DNA from: Pseudomonas sp. P5_109
Lineage (GTDB): Bacteria; Pseudomonadota; Gammaproteobacteria; Pseudomonadales; Pseudomonadaceae
Assembly: GCF_034009455.1 (NCBI RefSeq)
Contig: NZ_CP125380.1
Span: forward strand, 4,353,501 to 4,417,500
Direction: 5' to 3'
Length of the DNA: 64,000 nt
Below the pieces are notes generated by a model that had not been told where the DNA came from, did no database searches, and saw only the letters and a list, made by a program, of their open reading frames with translations. Each line of letters opens with the position of its first letter. Position 1 is the stretch's first letter. The translations under genes were made by a program, and so were the position numbers. Below are positions 42,541-51,372 of the stretch, piece after piece.

Positions 42541-45001
42541 GGGCAAACGTGCGCAGCAAGTCCGCCGGTTGCGTGCGGTACAAACGGTACAACGGCCAGG
42601 CTGACGCCAGCAGCGTCGCCACCAGCGCCAACCCCATCAATTGCAACAGTTGCCATGGAAACAGCCGCAACGGCAGGCGCCAGCCAAAAGCCTGCACATT
42701 GATCACGGAGTCCAGGCACCACGCCAGGGCGATGCCCAACGGCAACGCCAGCACCAGGGTCAGCAGCGCCAGCAACCAGGTTTGCCCGAGGTTGAGCAAC
42801 ATCAGATGCCGACGCGTCACGCCCAGCGCCCACAGCGGCGCCAGTTGCCCGAGACGGCTCTGGCTTTGGGTCAACAGGCTGATGAACAGCGCCACGCCGG
42901 CCACGCACAACGTCAGGCTGTTGAGTGCGGCGGTGGCGGCGAAGGTGCGTTCGAAGACTTGCGTGGACCAGCCCTTGAGCCGCGCCTGATCGACGATGCG
43001 GCTGTCGTCCAAGCTAAAACGCGCCTGCAATGCCGTGACGAACGCCGGGATCGACACCGGTTCGATGCGCAGGTTGAAGCGGTTCGGGGTCAATTGCGGC
43101 CAACCGCGCAAAAGGTGCTTGATATTGACCAGAATGTGGCCCTTGGGATTGCCATAGTCGGCGTAGATCCCGACGATCCGTGGCGACCATGGACCGGTAG
43201 GCGTCGGCAGCGACAGGTGATCACCCAGCTGCACGCGCAGGCGCCGGGCCAGTTGCTCGCTGAGCATCACCGCATCGTCCTTGGCCAGTCGCTCCCAAGG
43301 GTTGTCGCCCAGGGCTTCGAGCAACGGCCAGTGCTGGCGATAGGTCGGGTGGTCGATGACGCCGGACAGGTCGGTTGGCCAGCCCTGCAACTGGATCGAC
43401 ACCTGCCAGTTGGGCAGCACCGCCGCCAGTTGCGGCTGCTGGTTGAGCCAGCCGTGCAGCTCCCGGGCCTGGTCCGGGTTCTGCGGGTTGAGGTAAAGCT
43501 CGGCCGTCAGCCGTTGTTCGAGCCAGTCGCTGAAGGTCTGGCGAAACCCGGCGGTCATGCTGCCGGCCCCGATGTTCGCCGCCATGGCCAACAGCAGCGC
43601 CATCAGCGCCAGGCTCAAGGCCGGCAACTGCTGGCGGCAATCGGCGACAAACCACTGGCCAAGCACCGAGCGGCTGCGCTGCGAAACGAAACCGAGCAGC
43701 GCACTGAGCACCACCGGCAATGCCAGCGCGGCCCCGATCAACAGCGCCGCCATCAACACGAAGCCACTGATCAGGCTGTCGCCGAAGATCAGCGCCAGCA
43801 GCCCGATTACCCCGGCGATTGCCGCCACCCAACCCTGACGGCGCAACCAGCGGGCATGGGCCTGATGCCAGGCTTGTGGGTCGGCCAGCGCCAGCAAGGG
43901 CAACCGCGCCGCCCGCAACAAGCTGTTGACTCCGGCCAGCAGCGCACCGATCAAGCTCAAACCGATACCACTGAACCACCACCAAGGGCTGAGGTTCAAC
44001 TGCCCCGCCACTTCGGCACCGTAGAGGCCGCGCAGGCTGGCGGCGACGTCCGGCAACAGCATGCCGGCCAGCAGGTAGCCGCTGACCACCCCGGCCACGC
44101 CGCCGATCAGGGCCAATCCACCCAATTCGACGGCCAGACAAGCGATCAGCATCCGCGCACTCACGCCGCAGGCACGCAGGGTCCGGAGCAAACCTCGCCG
44201 TTGCTCCAGCGCCAGCCCGATGGCGGCGTGCACGATAAACAGGCCGACCACGAACGACAGCACCCCCAGGGCCTCGAGGTTCAGGTGAAAGCTTTCGGTC
44301 AGGCGCGCCAGGTTGTTTTCTTCACCGGCGCGCTTGAGTTGCAGCTGCCCCATGAACGCGTCCGGCAGGGTTGCGGTGAAATCCTTCGGCAGCAGCAGAC
44401 GCGACAACTGCTCCGGCAACCCCAGGATCCGCTGGGCAAAACCGATGTCCACCAGCAGCACGCCGGGTGCCATATCGGCCTGTACATGCAGCGGCGGTAG
44501 CGCCACGCCCGCCAGGTTCTGTGGCTGCTCACCTTCGCGAAAACCCAGTGTCTGCAGGGTTTGCGAGGAGATCCAGGTAGCGCCCGGCGGGCTGAAAAAA
44601 TCGACCACCTGTTCAATCGCCAAGGCCTGCCCGGCCACCGCCGCGCCCGCCGGCAGCGACACCGGCTCGATGCCCATCAATTGCAGGCGCTGCTCTTCAT
44701 GGCCCTTGAGCGTGACCCGCCCCTGCAGCACCGGTGACACCGGCCACCCGGACCGGCGCAGATCGATAAACCATTGCTGGGGGAACGTACCGCCACCGGG
44801 CGCACTGAGGCTGGCCTGAGGCTCGCCGCCGATCAACTGACTGGCGCGGGCATAGCTGTCGCGGGCCTGGCTGTTGAGTGCCTGGACGCCGGTCAACAGG
44901 CTGGTGGCCAGCCACAACCCGGTCAGCACACTGAAAAACTGTACCGGATGCTGCCGCCAGTGGCTGAGCAGCGCGCGCAGGGTTTCGCCGAAGATGCGCA
45001 T
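42530..45001 (-). CDS. FtsX-type ABC transporter permease
   Basis: 823 residues. An N-terminal helix, a ~200-residue periplasmic domain and two FtsX repeats can be seen: the first set of helices at about 240-400 (VVGLFIVHAAIGLALEQRRGLLRTLRACGVSARML), a second periplasmic domain, and the last helices around 690-815 (NLGQTWLLALLTLVLALPLG). This double-FtsX layout is shared with the AttF/G type and YbbP permeases, which act in lipid or lipoprotein handling and do not import solutes. The ATG at 45001 was chosen over the open frame to 45073 because the ATPase gene ends one base before it. Translationally coupled to the AttH gene. Confidence 0.88.
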   Translation of the reverse strand: MRIFGETLRALLSHWRQHPVQFFSVLTGLWLATSLLTGVQALNSQARDSYARASQLIGGEPQASLSAPGGGTFPQQWFIDLRRSGWPVSPVLQGRVTLKGHEEQRLQLMGIEPVSLPAGAAVAGQALAIEQVVDFFSPPGATWISSQTLQTLGFREGEQPQNLAGVALPPLHVQADMAPGVLLVDIGFAQRILGLPEQLSRLLLPKDFTATLPDAFMGQLQLKRAGEENNLARLTESFHLNLEALGVLSFVVGLFIVHAAIGLALEQRRGLLRTLRACGVSARMLIACLAVELGGLALIGGVAGVVSGYLLAGMLLPDVAASLRGLYGAEVAGQLNLSPWWWFSGIGLSLIGALLAGVNSLLRAARLPLLALADPQAWHQAHARWLRRQGWVAAIAGVIGLLALIFGDSLISGFVLMAALLIGAALALPVVLSALLGFVSQRSRSVLGQWFVADCRQQLPALSLALMALLLAMAANIGAGSMTAGFRQTFSDWLEQRLTAELYLNPQNPDQARELHGWLNQQPQLAAVLPNWQVSIQLQGWPTDLSGVIDHPTYRQHWPLLEALGDNPWERLAKDDAVMLSEQLARRLRVQLGDHLSLPTPTGPWSPRIVGIYADYGNPKGHILVNIKHLLRGWPQLTPNRFNLRIEPVSIPAFVTALQARFSLDDSRIVDQARLKGWSTQVFERTFAATAALNSLTLCVAGVALFISLLTQSQSRLGQLAPLWALGVTRRHLMLLNLGQTWLLALLTLVLALPLGIALAWCLDSVINVQAFGWRLPLRLFPWQLLQLMGLALVATLLASAWPLYRLYRTQPADLLRTFAHED

Positions 45002-45002
45002 G

Positions 45003-45671
45003 TCAGCGCTCACCCGCACCGGCCAGGCGACCACCGCACAGCAGCGCTTTTTCCGCCAAGCGCGCCGCCACACCGGGACTGTGGGTGACCATCAACAGGC
45101 TGGTGGGACTGTCGTCGAGCAACTCCAGGAGCAACTGCAACACCTCGGCACCGGTGGCTTCGTCGAGGCTGCCGGTGGGCTCGTCGGCCAGCAGCAATGG
45201 CGGGCGCGACGCCAGCGCCCGGCCCAGCGCGACCCGTTGCTGCTGGCCGCCGGACAGTTGCTCCGGGTAGCGCCGCAGCAGCTCGCCCAAGCCCAGGCGC
45301 TGCACCAGATGCGCCTGCCAGCGCGGGTCATGGCGCCCCGCCAGACGCGCCTGGATCGCCAGGTTGTCTTCGACCCGCAGGCTGCCGATCAGGTTGAATT
45401 GCTGGAACACCAGGCCGATTTCCGTACGGCGCCAGTTCGCCAGTTGTCCTTCATTCATCTGTTCCAGACGATGCCCGCCACTGCGGATGCTGCCGCGATC
45501 GACCTTGTCCAGACCGGCGATCAGGTGCAGCAAGGTGCTTTTGCCACTGCCTGACTCGCCCATCAGCGCCAGGCTGCTGCCGGGCTTGAGCGTGAGGTCG
45601 ACGCCTTGCAGCACCGGCAGCGGCCCCTGCGGTGTGGCGTAGCTTTTGAAAACGCCGTGGACTTCAAGCAT
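45003..45671 (-). CDS. ABC transporter ATP-binding protein (LolD-like)
   Basis: 222 residues. Walker A GESGSGKST (38-46), Q-loop FQQFNL, signature LSGGQQQRVALGRAL, Walker B LLLADEPTGSLD and the H-loop LLMVTHSPG are all intact. The small size and pattern belong to the LolD/MacB-type ATPases that partner FtsX permeases. It is the first gene of the operon with the permease and the AttH lipoprotein, driving the mechanical transport step from the cytoplasm. No REP element interrupts the operon. Confidence 0.92.
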   Translation of the reverse strand: MLEVHGVFKSYATPQGPLPVLQGVDLTLKPGSSLALMGESGSGKSTLLHLIAGLDKVDRGSIRSGGHRLEQMNEGQLANWRRTEIGLVFQQFNLIGSLRVEDNLAIQARLAGRHDPRWQAHLVQRLGLGELLRRYPEQLSGGQQQRVALGRALASRPPLLLADEPTGSLDEATGAEVLQLLLELLDDSPTSLLMVTHSPGVAARLAEKALLCGGRLAGAGER

Positions 45672-45807
45672 GGGTCAACCTGCTGGATATGCGTGGCCCA
45701 AGGATAGCGGCCCTGAATGGTTTTTGTCCGGTGACGATCATCGCCCCGCCCGCCCATCGCCCTACCCTCGAGGCTGGTCTAACCATAACGATAAAAACGG
45801 AGACGCC

Positions 45808-47781
45808 ATGCCTCGTTTCACCTTGAGCCCTCGTGGGCTGCTCGCTTGCCTGATCACCGTCTGCCTGGCGCAATCGGTAGTCGCCGCCGATGCACCGGTC
45901 GCGGCCAGCGCGCAGACCACGACCAGTAACGCCGCCGTGCTGCAACAACTGCCCTTCACCGACCGCACCGACTTTGAATCGGTCTCCAAGGGTTTGATCG
46001 CGCCGTTCAAGGGCCAGGTCAAGGACGCCTCGGGCAAGGTCATCTGGGACATCCAGGCCTATGACTTCCTCGCCAAGGACAAGGCTCCGGATTCGATCAA
46101 CCCGAGCCTGTGGCGCCTGGCCCAGCTCAACGCCCATGCCGGATTGTTCGAAGTCAGCCCGCGTTTGTATCAGGTACGCGGCCTCGACCTGGCGAACATG
46201 ACCATCATCGAAGGCGATGACGGGCTGATCATCATCGACCCGCTGACCGTCGCCGAAACCGCCAAGGCCGCGCTGGACCTGTACTACCAGAACCGTCCGC
46301 ACAAACCGGTGGTGGCGGTGATCTACAGCCACACCCACGTCGACCACTTCGGCGGCGTGCGCGGCGTGATCGACGAGGCCGACGTCAAGGCCGGCAAGGT
46401 CAAGGTGTTCGCTCCCGCTGGCTTCATGGAACACGTGATGAGCGAGAACGTCTACGCCGGCACCGCCATGAGCCGCCGCGCGCAATACCAGTTCGGCAGC
46501 CTGCTGCCCCGTGGCGATCATGGCCAGGTCGACGCCGGGCTGGGCAAAAGTTCGCCCAACGGCGGCACCGTCACCCTGATCCCGCCCACCGACCTGATCG
46601 ACAAGGAACTGGAAACCCGCACCATCGCCGGCCTCGACGTGGAATTCCAGCTGACCCCGGGCACCGAGGCGCCGGCGGAAATGAACCTGTACCTGCCGCA
46701 ACTGCGCGCCTTGTGCATGGCGGAAAACGCCACGCAAATGATGCACAACATCCTCACCCCGCGCGGTGCGCAAGTGCGTGACGCCAAGGCCTGGGCGGAG
46801 TACCTGGACAGCAGCCTGGCGCGTTACGGCGACAAGAGCGACGTGTTGTTCGCCCAGCACAACTGGCCGACCTGGGGTGGCGAACGCATCCGCACCTTCC
46901 TCGCCGACCAGCGTGACATGTACGCCTTCCTCAATGATCGCACCTTGCACCTGCTGAACCAGGGCCTGACCCCGCTGGAAATCGCCGACTCGATCAAGAA
47001 ACTGCCCGGCAGCCTCGACCAGAAGTGGTACACCCGTGGCTACTATGGCTCGCTGAGTTTCAACACCCGCGCGGTGTATCAGCGCTACATGGGTTTCTAT
47101 GACGGCAACCCGGCCAATCTAAATCCACTGCCACCGGTGGAAACAGCCCGGCGCACGGTCGAGGCCATGGGCGGTGAAGCGGCGGTGCTGGAGAAAATGC
47201 GCGGGGCGATCGCCAAGGGCGAGTACCGCTGGGCGGCGCAATTGGGCAATCAGGTGCTGTTCGCCAACCCCGACAACGGCGATGCCCGCAAAGCCCAGGC
47301 CGAGGCCCTGGAGCAAATGGGTTATCAAAGCGAAAACGCCACCTGGCGCAACATGTACCTGACCGGCGCCATGGAACTGCGCAACGGCGTGCCACCTCAT
47401 GCGGGCACTTCGGTGTCGGTGGACATGGTGCGGGCGATGAGCCCGGAGATGTTCTTCGACTACCTGGCAGTTCGCCTGGACAGCGAAAAAGCCGTGGGCC
47501 ATGACCTGACCCTGAACTGGACCTTCGAGGACCAGAACAAGGACTTCAACCTGACCCTGCGCAACGGCGTACTGACCCACCGCGCCGGCCTCAACGCCCA
47601 GGCGGATGCCGGTGTGAGCATGAGCAAGGCAACCCTGGAGCAGATCAGCCTCAAGCAACTGGACTTCCCGACGGCAATCCAGAAAGGCCTGATCAAGTTG
47701 CAAGGCAATGGCAAGAAGCTTGGGGAATTGATGAGCAGCCTCGATACCTTTGCGCCACAGTTCAATATCGTCACGCCTTGA
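45808..47781 (+). CDS. sdsA1: Exported alkyl sulfatase, metallo-beta-lactamase fold (SdsA1-like)
   Basis: 657 residues, the length of P. aeruginosa SdsA1. The signal peptide is residues ~1-27. The zinc motif is HTHVDHFGG with H175, H177, D179 and H180, and the dimerisation and C-terminal SCP-2-like domains (LTLNWTFEDQNKDFNLTLRNGVLTHR) follow. The enzyme hydrolyses primary alkyl sulfates such as SDS to sulfate and alcohol, outside the cytoplasm. ATG 45808 after AAACGGAGACGCC was chosen; the frame is open upstream. No sdsB-type LysR gene is adjacent, so control is unclear. It is divergent from the ABC operon. Confidence 0.9.
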   Translation: MPRFTLSPRGLLACLITVCLAQSVVAADAPVAASAQTTTSNAAVLQQLPFTDRTDFESVSKGLIAPFKGQVKDASGKVIWDIQAYDFLAKDKAPDSINPSLWRLAQLNAHAGLFEVSPRLYQVRGLDLANMTIIEGDDGLIIIDPLTVAETAKAALDLYYQNRPHKPVVAVIYSHTHVDHFGGVRGVIDEADVKAGKVKVFAPAGFMEHVMSENVYAGTAMSRRAQYQFGSLLPRGDHGQVDAGLGKSSPNGGTVTLIPPTDLIDKELETRTIAGLDVEFQLTPGTEAPAEMNLYLPQLRALCMAENATQMMHNILTPRGAQVRDAKAWAEYLDSSLARYGDKSDVLFAQHNWPTWGGERIRTFLADQRDMYAFLNDRTLHLLNQGLTPLEIADSIKKLPGSLDQKWYTRGYYGSLSFNTRAVYQRYMGFYDGNPANLNPLPPVETARRTVEAMGGEAAVLEKMRGAIAKGEYRWAAQLGNQVLFANPDNGDARKAQAEALEQMGYQSENATWRNMYLTGAMELRNGVPPHAGTSVSVDMVRAMSPEMFFDYLAVRLDSEKAVGHDLTLNWTFEDQNKDFNLTLRNGVLTHRAGLNAQADAGVSMSKATLEQISLKQLDFPTAIQKGLIKLQGNGKKLGELMSSLDTFAPQFNIVTP

Positions 47782-47787
47782 TACCGT

Positions 47788-47953
47788 CTTCGCGAGCAAG
47801 CCCGCTCCCACACTGGATCTATGTTGCTCACAAATGCTGTGAACAGCCTGGATCCCTGTGGGAGCAGCTTGCTCGCGAAAGCGGTGTGTCTGGCAACGAT
47901 GATGTTGAATGTGATGCCCTCTTCGCGAGCAAGCCCGCTCCCACACTGGATCT
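47788..47953. repeat. Three REP elements
   Basis: CTTCGCGAGCAAGCCCGCTC (47788), the inverse arm near 47856 with one mismatch (GTGGGAGCAGCTTGCTCGC) and a further copy near 47922. They separate sdsA1 from the long repeat C. Confidence 0.88.
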
Positions 47954-48050
47954 GTGTTGCTCACACATGCTGTGAACAGCCTGGATCATTGAGGGTGCGG
48001 GCTTGCGACGGCTGCATACCAGCCGATCACGGGCGAACGAAACCCGCAAA

Positions 48051-48413
48051 CAGGCCGACCGGTAGGTCGCCTCGCTTTGGCTTTTGATTTGGCTTTTGAT
48101 CTTCTTGCCCCATCGAGAGGCCGAGCGCAGGTTCTGCGCAGTGGGCAACCCGGCATGGATGCCGGGTTAGCCGCCCCGGCCATGGATGGCCGATGGCGGC
48201 GGGCCCACGGAGCAGGACCGGAGCGAGGGCATGCCGAGCCTAGGCGAGGCACCGAACGAAAGGGGCAAGAGCCCTTTGGTTACTTTGGGGCTTTTCCAAA
48301 GTGACCCGCTGTAAGAGCGGAACCCTAAGCCGCCGTTACCGCAGCAATGGATATGTACACCCGCAAGCCAGCGTCGAATGACAGACCTTCGCGAGCAGGC
48401 TCGCTCCTACAGG
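48051..48413. repeat. 363-bp intergenic repeat, copy C (left arm)
   Basis: This is inverted and ~93% similar by eye to 54670-55030. It contains CCCGGCATGGATGCCGGG and GCCATGGATGGC palindromes, the shared TTTGGTTACTTTGGGGCTTTTCC / AAAGTGACCCGCTGTAAGAG part, ends GGATATGTAC, then an extra ~55 bases including the REP CGCGAGCAGGCTCGCTCC. No ORF. Confidence 0.9.
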
Positions 48414-48448
48414 GTCCCCGTTGTGCACAAAGATTTTGACCGGCGCAA

Positions 48449-48480
48449 ATCCTCTGTAGGAGCGAGCCTGCTCGCGATGC
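48449..48480. repeat. REP element
   Basis: TGTAGGAGCGAGCCTGCTCGCGATG, inverted relative to the REP that ends copy C at 48388-48413, just before the stop of the first DUF1254 gene. Confidence 0.85.
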
Positions 48481-48482
48481 GG

Positions 48483-49868
48483 TCAAGCAGACACCACTTC
48501 AACCACCGGCATTTGCCAACGTTGATTAACCACCTGCTGCCCAGGTCCATACAGGCGCAGGACCAGGCTGAACGCCCCGCTTGCCGGCGTCGGCAACCAG
48601 TTGCTCTGCGCAGGTGGAGCGGTATTCTGCAGGATCAACGTCACCCCACCATCCGCATCCGCTTGCAAACGATCCCGGCTGCTCAGGCAGTAGCGATTGA
48701 TCGCATTAGCCACCAGCTGTCGGTCCGGCAAGTCATACAACGTCAGCGACCAGAACTCGCTGGCCGGCGGCAATTGTCCCGGTGCAAAACGCAGGCGATA
48801 GCTTCGCCCACCTTGCAAGGGTTGCCCCTGATTATCCAGGCGAGTGCCGGTGTAGAACGCCTCTTCCACGCTGTTGCCATAGATGCCGACATTCGCCGCG
48901 ACGGCACGGTTGAGGTAATTGCCGTTCAGCGCTTCGCGAGTGCCGAACAGCCCGAGGGTGGTGCGCACCTGGCTCACCGCGGTTTGCAGTTGCGCCTGGG
49001 CGTCCTGAATCCCGGCGAGCAGTGCCTGGCGCGTGGCTTGCGGCAACGTCGCCGGGTCAAAACCCTGGCCAGGCGCGATGCCGATCCGCGCAAAGCGTGC
49101 ACGCAAGGCTTGCTCGGACGGTTGCGTCGGACACAGGCTGAGGATCTGGTTCAGCGCCGGGATAAACTCCAGCCCCAACCCGGTCTTGCTGTCCCAGGGT
49201 CGCCAGGCGATCGCCGGCGCCGCCACGGGCGGTGCACTGCCGATGTATTCGTGCAACGAACGCAAACCGTATTCCTTCTGCAAGGCGCGCACCGCCGGCA
49301 AGTCCCCGGCGTTTTTCAGGCCCGTGCGCCCCAGCACCATGACGATTTCGGTTTCACTGCGCAGCACGGCCTTGACGCCGTCCGGTGTCGGGCCTTGCCA
49401 GCCGGGCCCGGCGATCAGGTAATTGCCCGCTTCGCGGCCGGTGCTGAGCACGCCGACATAGGCAAAGTTGTGGGTGTACTGGTCGACCAGTTGCAGCACG
49501 TAATAGCGGTCGTCATCGACCGCCGGTACGCTCAACACCTGCGGCTCGCTGCGCAGATCGAGCCAGGCCCAGGAGTACGGCGTATCGTTATTCGGCGTGA
49601 CGATGTCGCGGTTGTTCGGGGTGAACAACTCGCTGTAGTGGCGGAAGCGGTTAAAGCCGCCGACGTACTCCGGCGCAGCCGGGTTGAGCGCCTGTTTTTC
49701 CATGGTCTGGTAATGCATGAGCATGGGGTACGCGTAAATCCACGCCTCTTTGGCAATCTGCCGAAGGTCATCGGAATCAGCGGCCAGCAACCAGCTCGGA
49801 AACATCAGGCTGCCTCCCAATACCCCCATGCTGCCCAGCACCCGGCGGCGACTGAAAATCAGGTTCAT
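48483..49868 (-). CDS. DUF1254 protein, Tat-type signal
   Basis: 461 residues. The N-terminus SRRRVLGSMGVLGGSLMFPS has the twin-arginine pattern. The DUF1254 part contains EAWIYAYPMLMHYQTM, TPNNRDIVTPNNDTPYSWAWLDLRSEPQVL and LQLVDQYTHNFAYVG; the DUF1214 part near the C-terminus contains FWSLTLYDLPDRQLVANAINRY. No catalytic residues are known for this family. The fold suggests envelope proteins often found in pairs. Its ATG overlaps the stop of the next DUF1254 gene by four bases, so the two are coupled. It is the last gene of a four-gene set enclosed by repeats C and D. Confidence 0.85.
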   Translation of the reverse strand: MNLIFSRRRVLGSMGVLGGSLMFPSWLLAADSDDLRQIAKEAWIYAYPMLMHYQTMEKQALNPAAPEYVGGFNRFRHYSELFTPNNRDIVTPNNDTPYSWAWLDLRSEPQVLSVPAVDDDRYYVLQLVDQYTHNFAYVGVLSTGREAGNYLIAGPGWQGPTPDGVKAVLRSETEIVMVLGRTGLKNAGDLPAVRALQKEYGLRSLHEYIGSAPPVAAPAIAWRPWDSKTGLGLEFIPALNQILSLCPTQPSEQALRARFARIGIAPGQGFDPATLPQATRQALLAGIQDAQAQLQTAVSQVRTTLGLFGTREALNGNYLNRAVAANVGIYGNSVEEAFYTGTRLDNQGQPLQGGRSYRLRFAPGQLPPASEFWSLTLYDLPDRQLVANAINRYCLSSRDRLQADADGGVTLILQNTAPPAQSNWLPTPASGAFSLVLRLYGPGQQVVNQRWQMPVVEVVSA

Positions 49869-51214
49869 GATTCGATCCTCGTTATCGTCGGCAACTGATA
49901 ACTCCCGTCCAATGCCCCGCCCTTGGGCAGGTACAGGCGCAACAGCAGGTTGAACGGACCTTGCGGCGTCGGCAGCCAGTTGCCCTGCGGCGTAGCCTTG
50001 GGCGCATCGGCTTGCAGGATCAGAGTCAAGCCACCGTCGGCATCGTATTGTAGACCAGGGCTGCGATCGCCCAACGCGTACCGCTGAATCGAGTTGGCCG
50101 CCAGCAGTTGGGTTTTGCCGTCATACAGGGTCAGCGACCAGAACGCATTCACCGGCGGCAATTGCCCGGCGGGGAAATGCAGGCGATAGGCGTGCTGGCC
50201 GTCGAGCATCTGCCCCTTTGCATCGTGCAGCGCCATCGGGTACAGCGCTTCCACCGCATTGTTGGCATAGATGTAGCGCCAGGCGACCGCGGCACGGGTC
50301 AGGTCGTCGTCGCCAAACTTGCCGACATTGGAAGGCGAAGGGAGCCAGCCCTGCTGCTCCACCGACAGCTGGCTCGACGCTGCGCGCACCTGCTCGCGAC
50401 CGGCTTCGGCGCCTTGGGCGATGGCTCCGGCCAAATCCGCCGGTGCCAGGAAGGCAACGCCCGGCTTCACGCCGATGGCAGCGAAACGGGACAGTTTTTC
50501 CTGCTCGGCGGCGCTCCATTGGTGCAGTGGCGCCAACGCGTTGAAAGTGTTGAACAGCGTCTGTGCCGGCCCTTGTTTGGTGTCCGTATACGCTGGCAGT
50601 TGCAGCGCTGCCAACGGTTCAGGCGTCACGCCGCCACTCACTTTGGACAACGGCTGCAAGGCATAACCCGTCAGCACTTTCGCCGCGTCCGTCTGGTCTG
50701 CTTCGCCTTTGACCTCGGTGCGTCCCAGCAGGAACACCAGCCGGCTCGGCGAGCGGATCACCCCGCTGATGCCCGACGGCACTTCACCCTGCCAATCCGG
50801 CCCGGCGATCAAGTAGCGCCCGGCCTGATCGCCCGTGGCGCGAGTGCCGATGTAGTCGAGGTTGTCGGTGCGCATGTCGACCAGTTGAAAGCTGTAGTAA
50901 CGCCCCTGCACCGCCGGCACGTCGAGCACCATCGGCTCGCTGCGCAGATCGAGCAAGGCGCGGGAATAGAAGGTGTCGTTGTTCGGCGACACCACTTTGT
51001 TGTCCTGCGGGCCGAGCAAGCGCGGCTCGCTGTAGAGCCGGTTGAACGGCAGCCTGGCGGCGATGGCGCTGAGCACTTTGTCGTGCTCGGCGGTGGCGTA
51101 GGCGAACACATAGGCCTCTTGTGCCAATGCCTTCGCCTGGGATTGATCGAGGGTTGTGGCGTGAACAGTGCCCAGGCTCGCGCCCAGGGCCAGTGCGGAT
51201 ATCCAATTGCGCAC
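49865..51214 (-). CDS. DUF1254 protein, second copy
   Basis: 449 residues from the GTG at 51214, which follows an AAGGGAGAT site and starts the signal peptide MRNWISALALGASLGTVHA; the open frame to 51346 is through a REPIN and not used. Same organisation as its neighbour: EAYVFAYATAEHDKVL, SPNNDTFYSRALLDLRSEPMVL, FQLVDMRTDNLDYIG, and the DUF1214 end FWSLTLYDGKTQLLAANSIQRY. The two are paralogues with ~35-40% identity by eye, but this one has a Sec-type signal and no twin arginine. Probably a heteromeric or successive pair. Confidence 0.85.
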   Translation of the reverse strand: MRNWISALALGASLGTVHATTLDQSQAKALAQEAYVFAYATAEHDKVLSAIAARLPFNRLYSEPRLLGPQDNKVVSPNNDTFYSRALLDLRSEPMVLDVPAVQGRYYSFQLVDMRTDNLDYIGTRATGDQAGRYLIAGPDWQGEVPSGISGVIRSPSRLVFLLGRTEVKGEADQTDAAKVLTGYALQPLSKVSGGVTPEPLAALQLPAYTDTKQGPAQTLFNTFNALAPLHQWSAAEQEKLSRFAAIGVKPGVAFLAPADLAGAIAQGAEAGREQVRAASSQLSVEQQGWLPSPSNVGKFGDDDLTRAAVAWRYIYANNAVEALYPMALHDAKGQMLDGQHAYRLHFPAGQLPPVNAFWSLTLYDGKTQLLAANSIQRYALGDRSPGLQYDADGGLTLILQADAPKATPQGNWLPTPQGPFNLLLRLYLPKGGALDGSYQLPTITRIES

Positions 51215-51252
51215 GGTAGATCTCCCTTGTGGAATCAACGATTCACCGCAAA

Positions 51253-51346
51253 CCCTGTGGGAGCGGGCTTGCTCGCGAAAAGGGAGTGTCAGTCGACTAC
51301 ATTGCTGCCTGACACGCCGCCTTCGCGAGCAAGCCCGCTCCCACAT
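51253..51346. repeat. REPIN
   Basis: Arms CCCTGTGGGAGCGGGCTTGC and inverse, between the second DUF1254 gene and the DUF1329 gene. It may split the cassette into two transcripts or create an attenuating hairpin. Confidence 0.9.
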
Positions 51347-51372
51347 TGGACTTGCTCTGGCATTGCGAATGG

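Noticed and set aside
42641..44500. A 619-codon plus-strand frame opposite the FtsX permease
   Set aside because: Antisense to a clear membrane protein; glutamine/arginine-rich composition without any domain.
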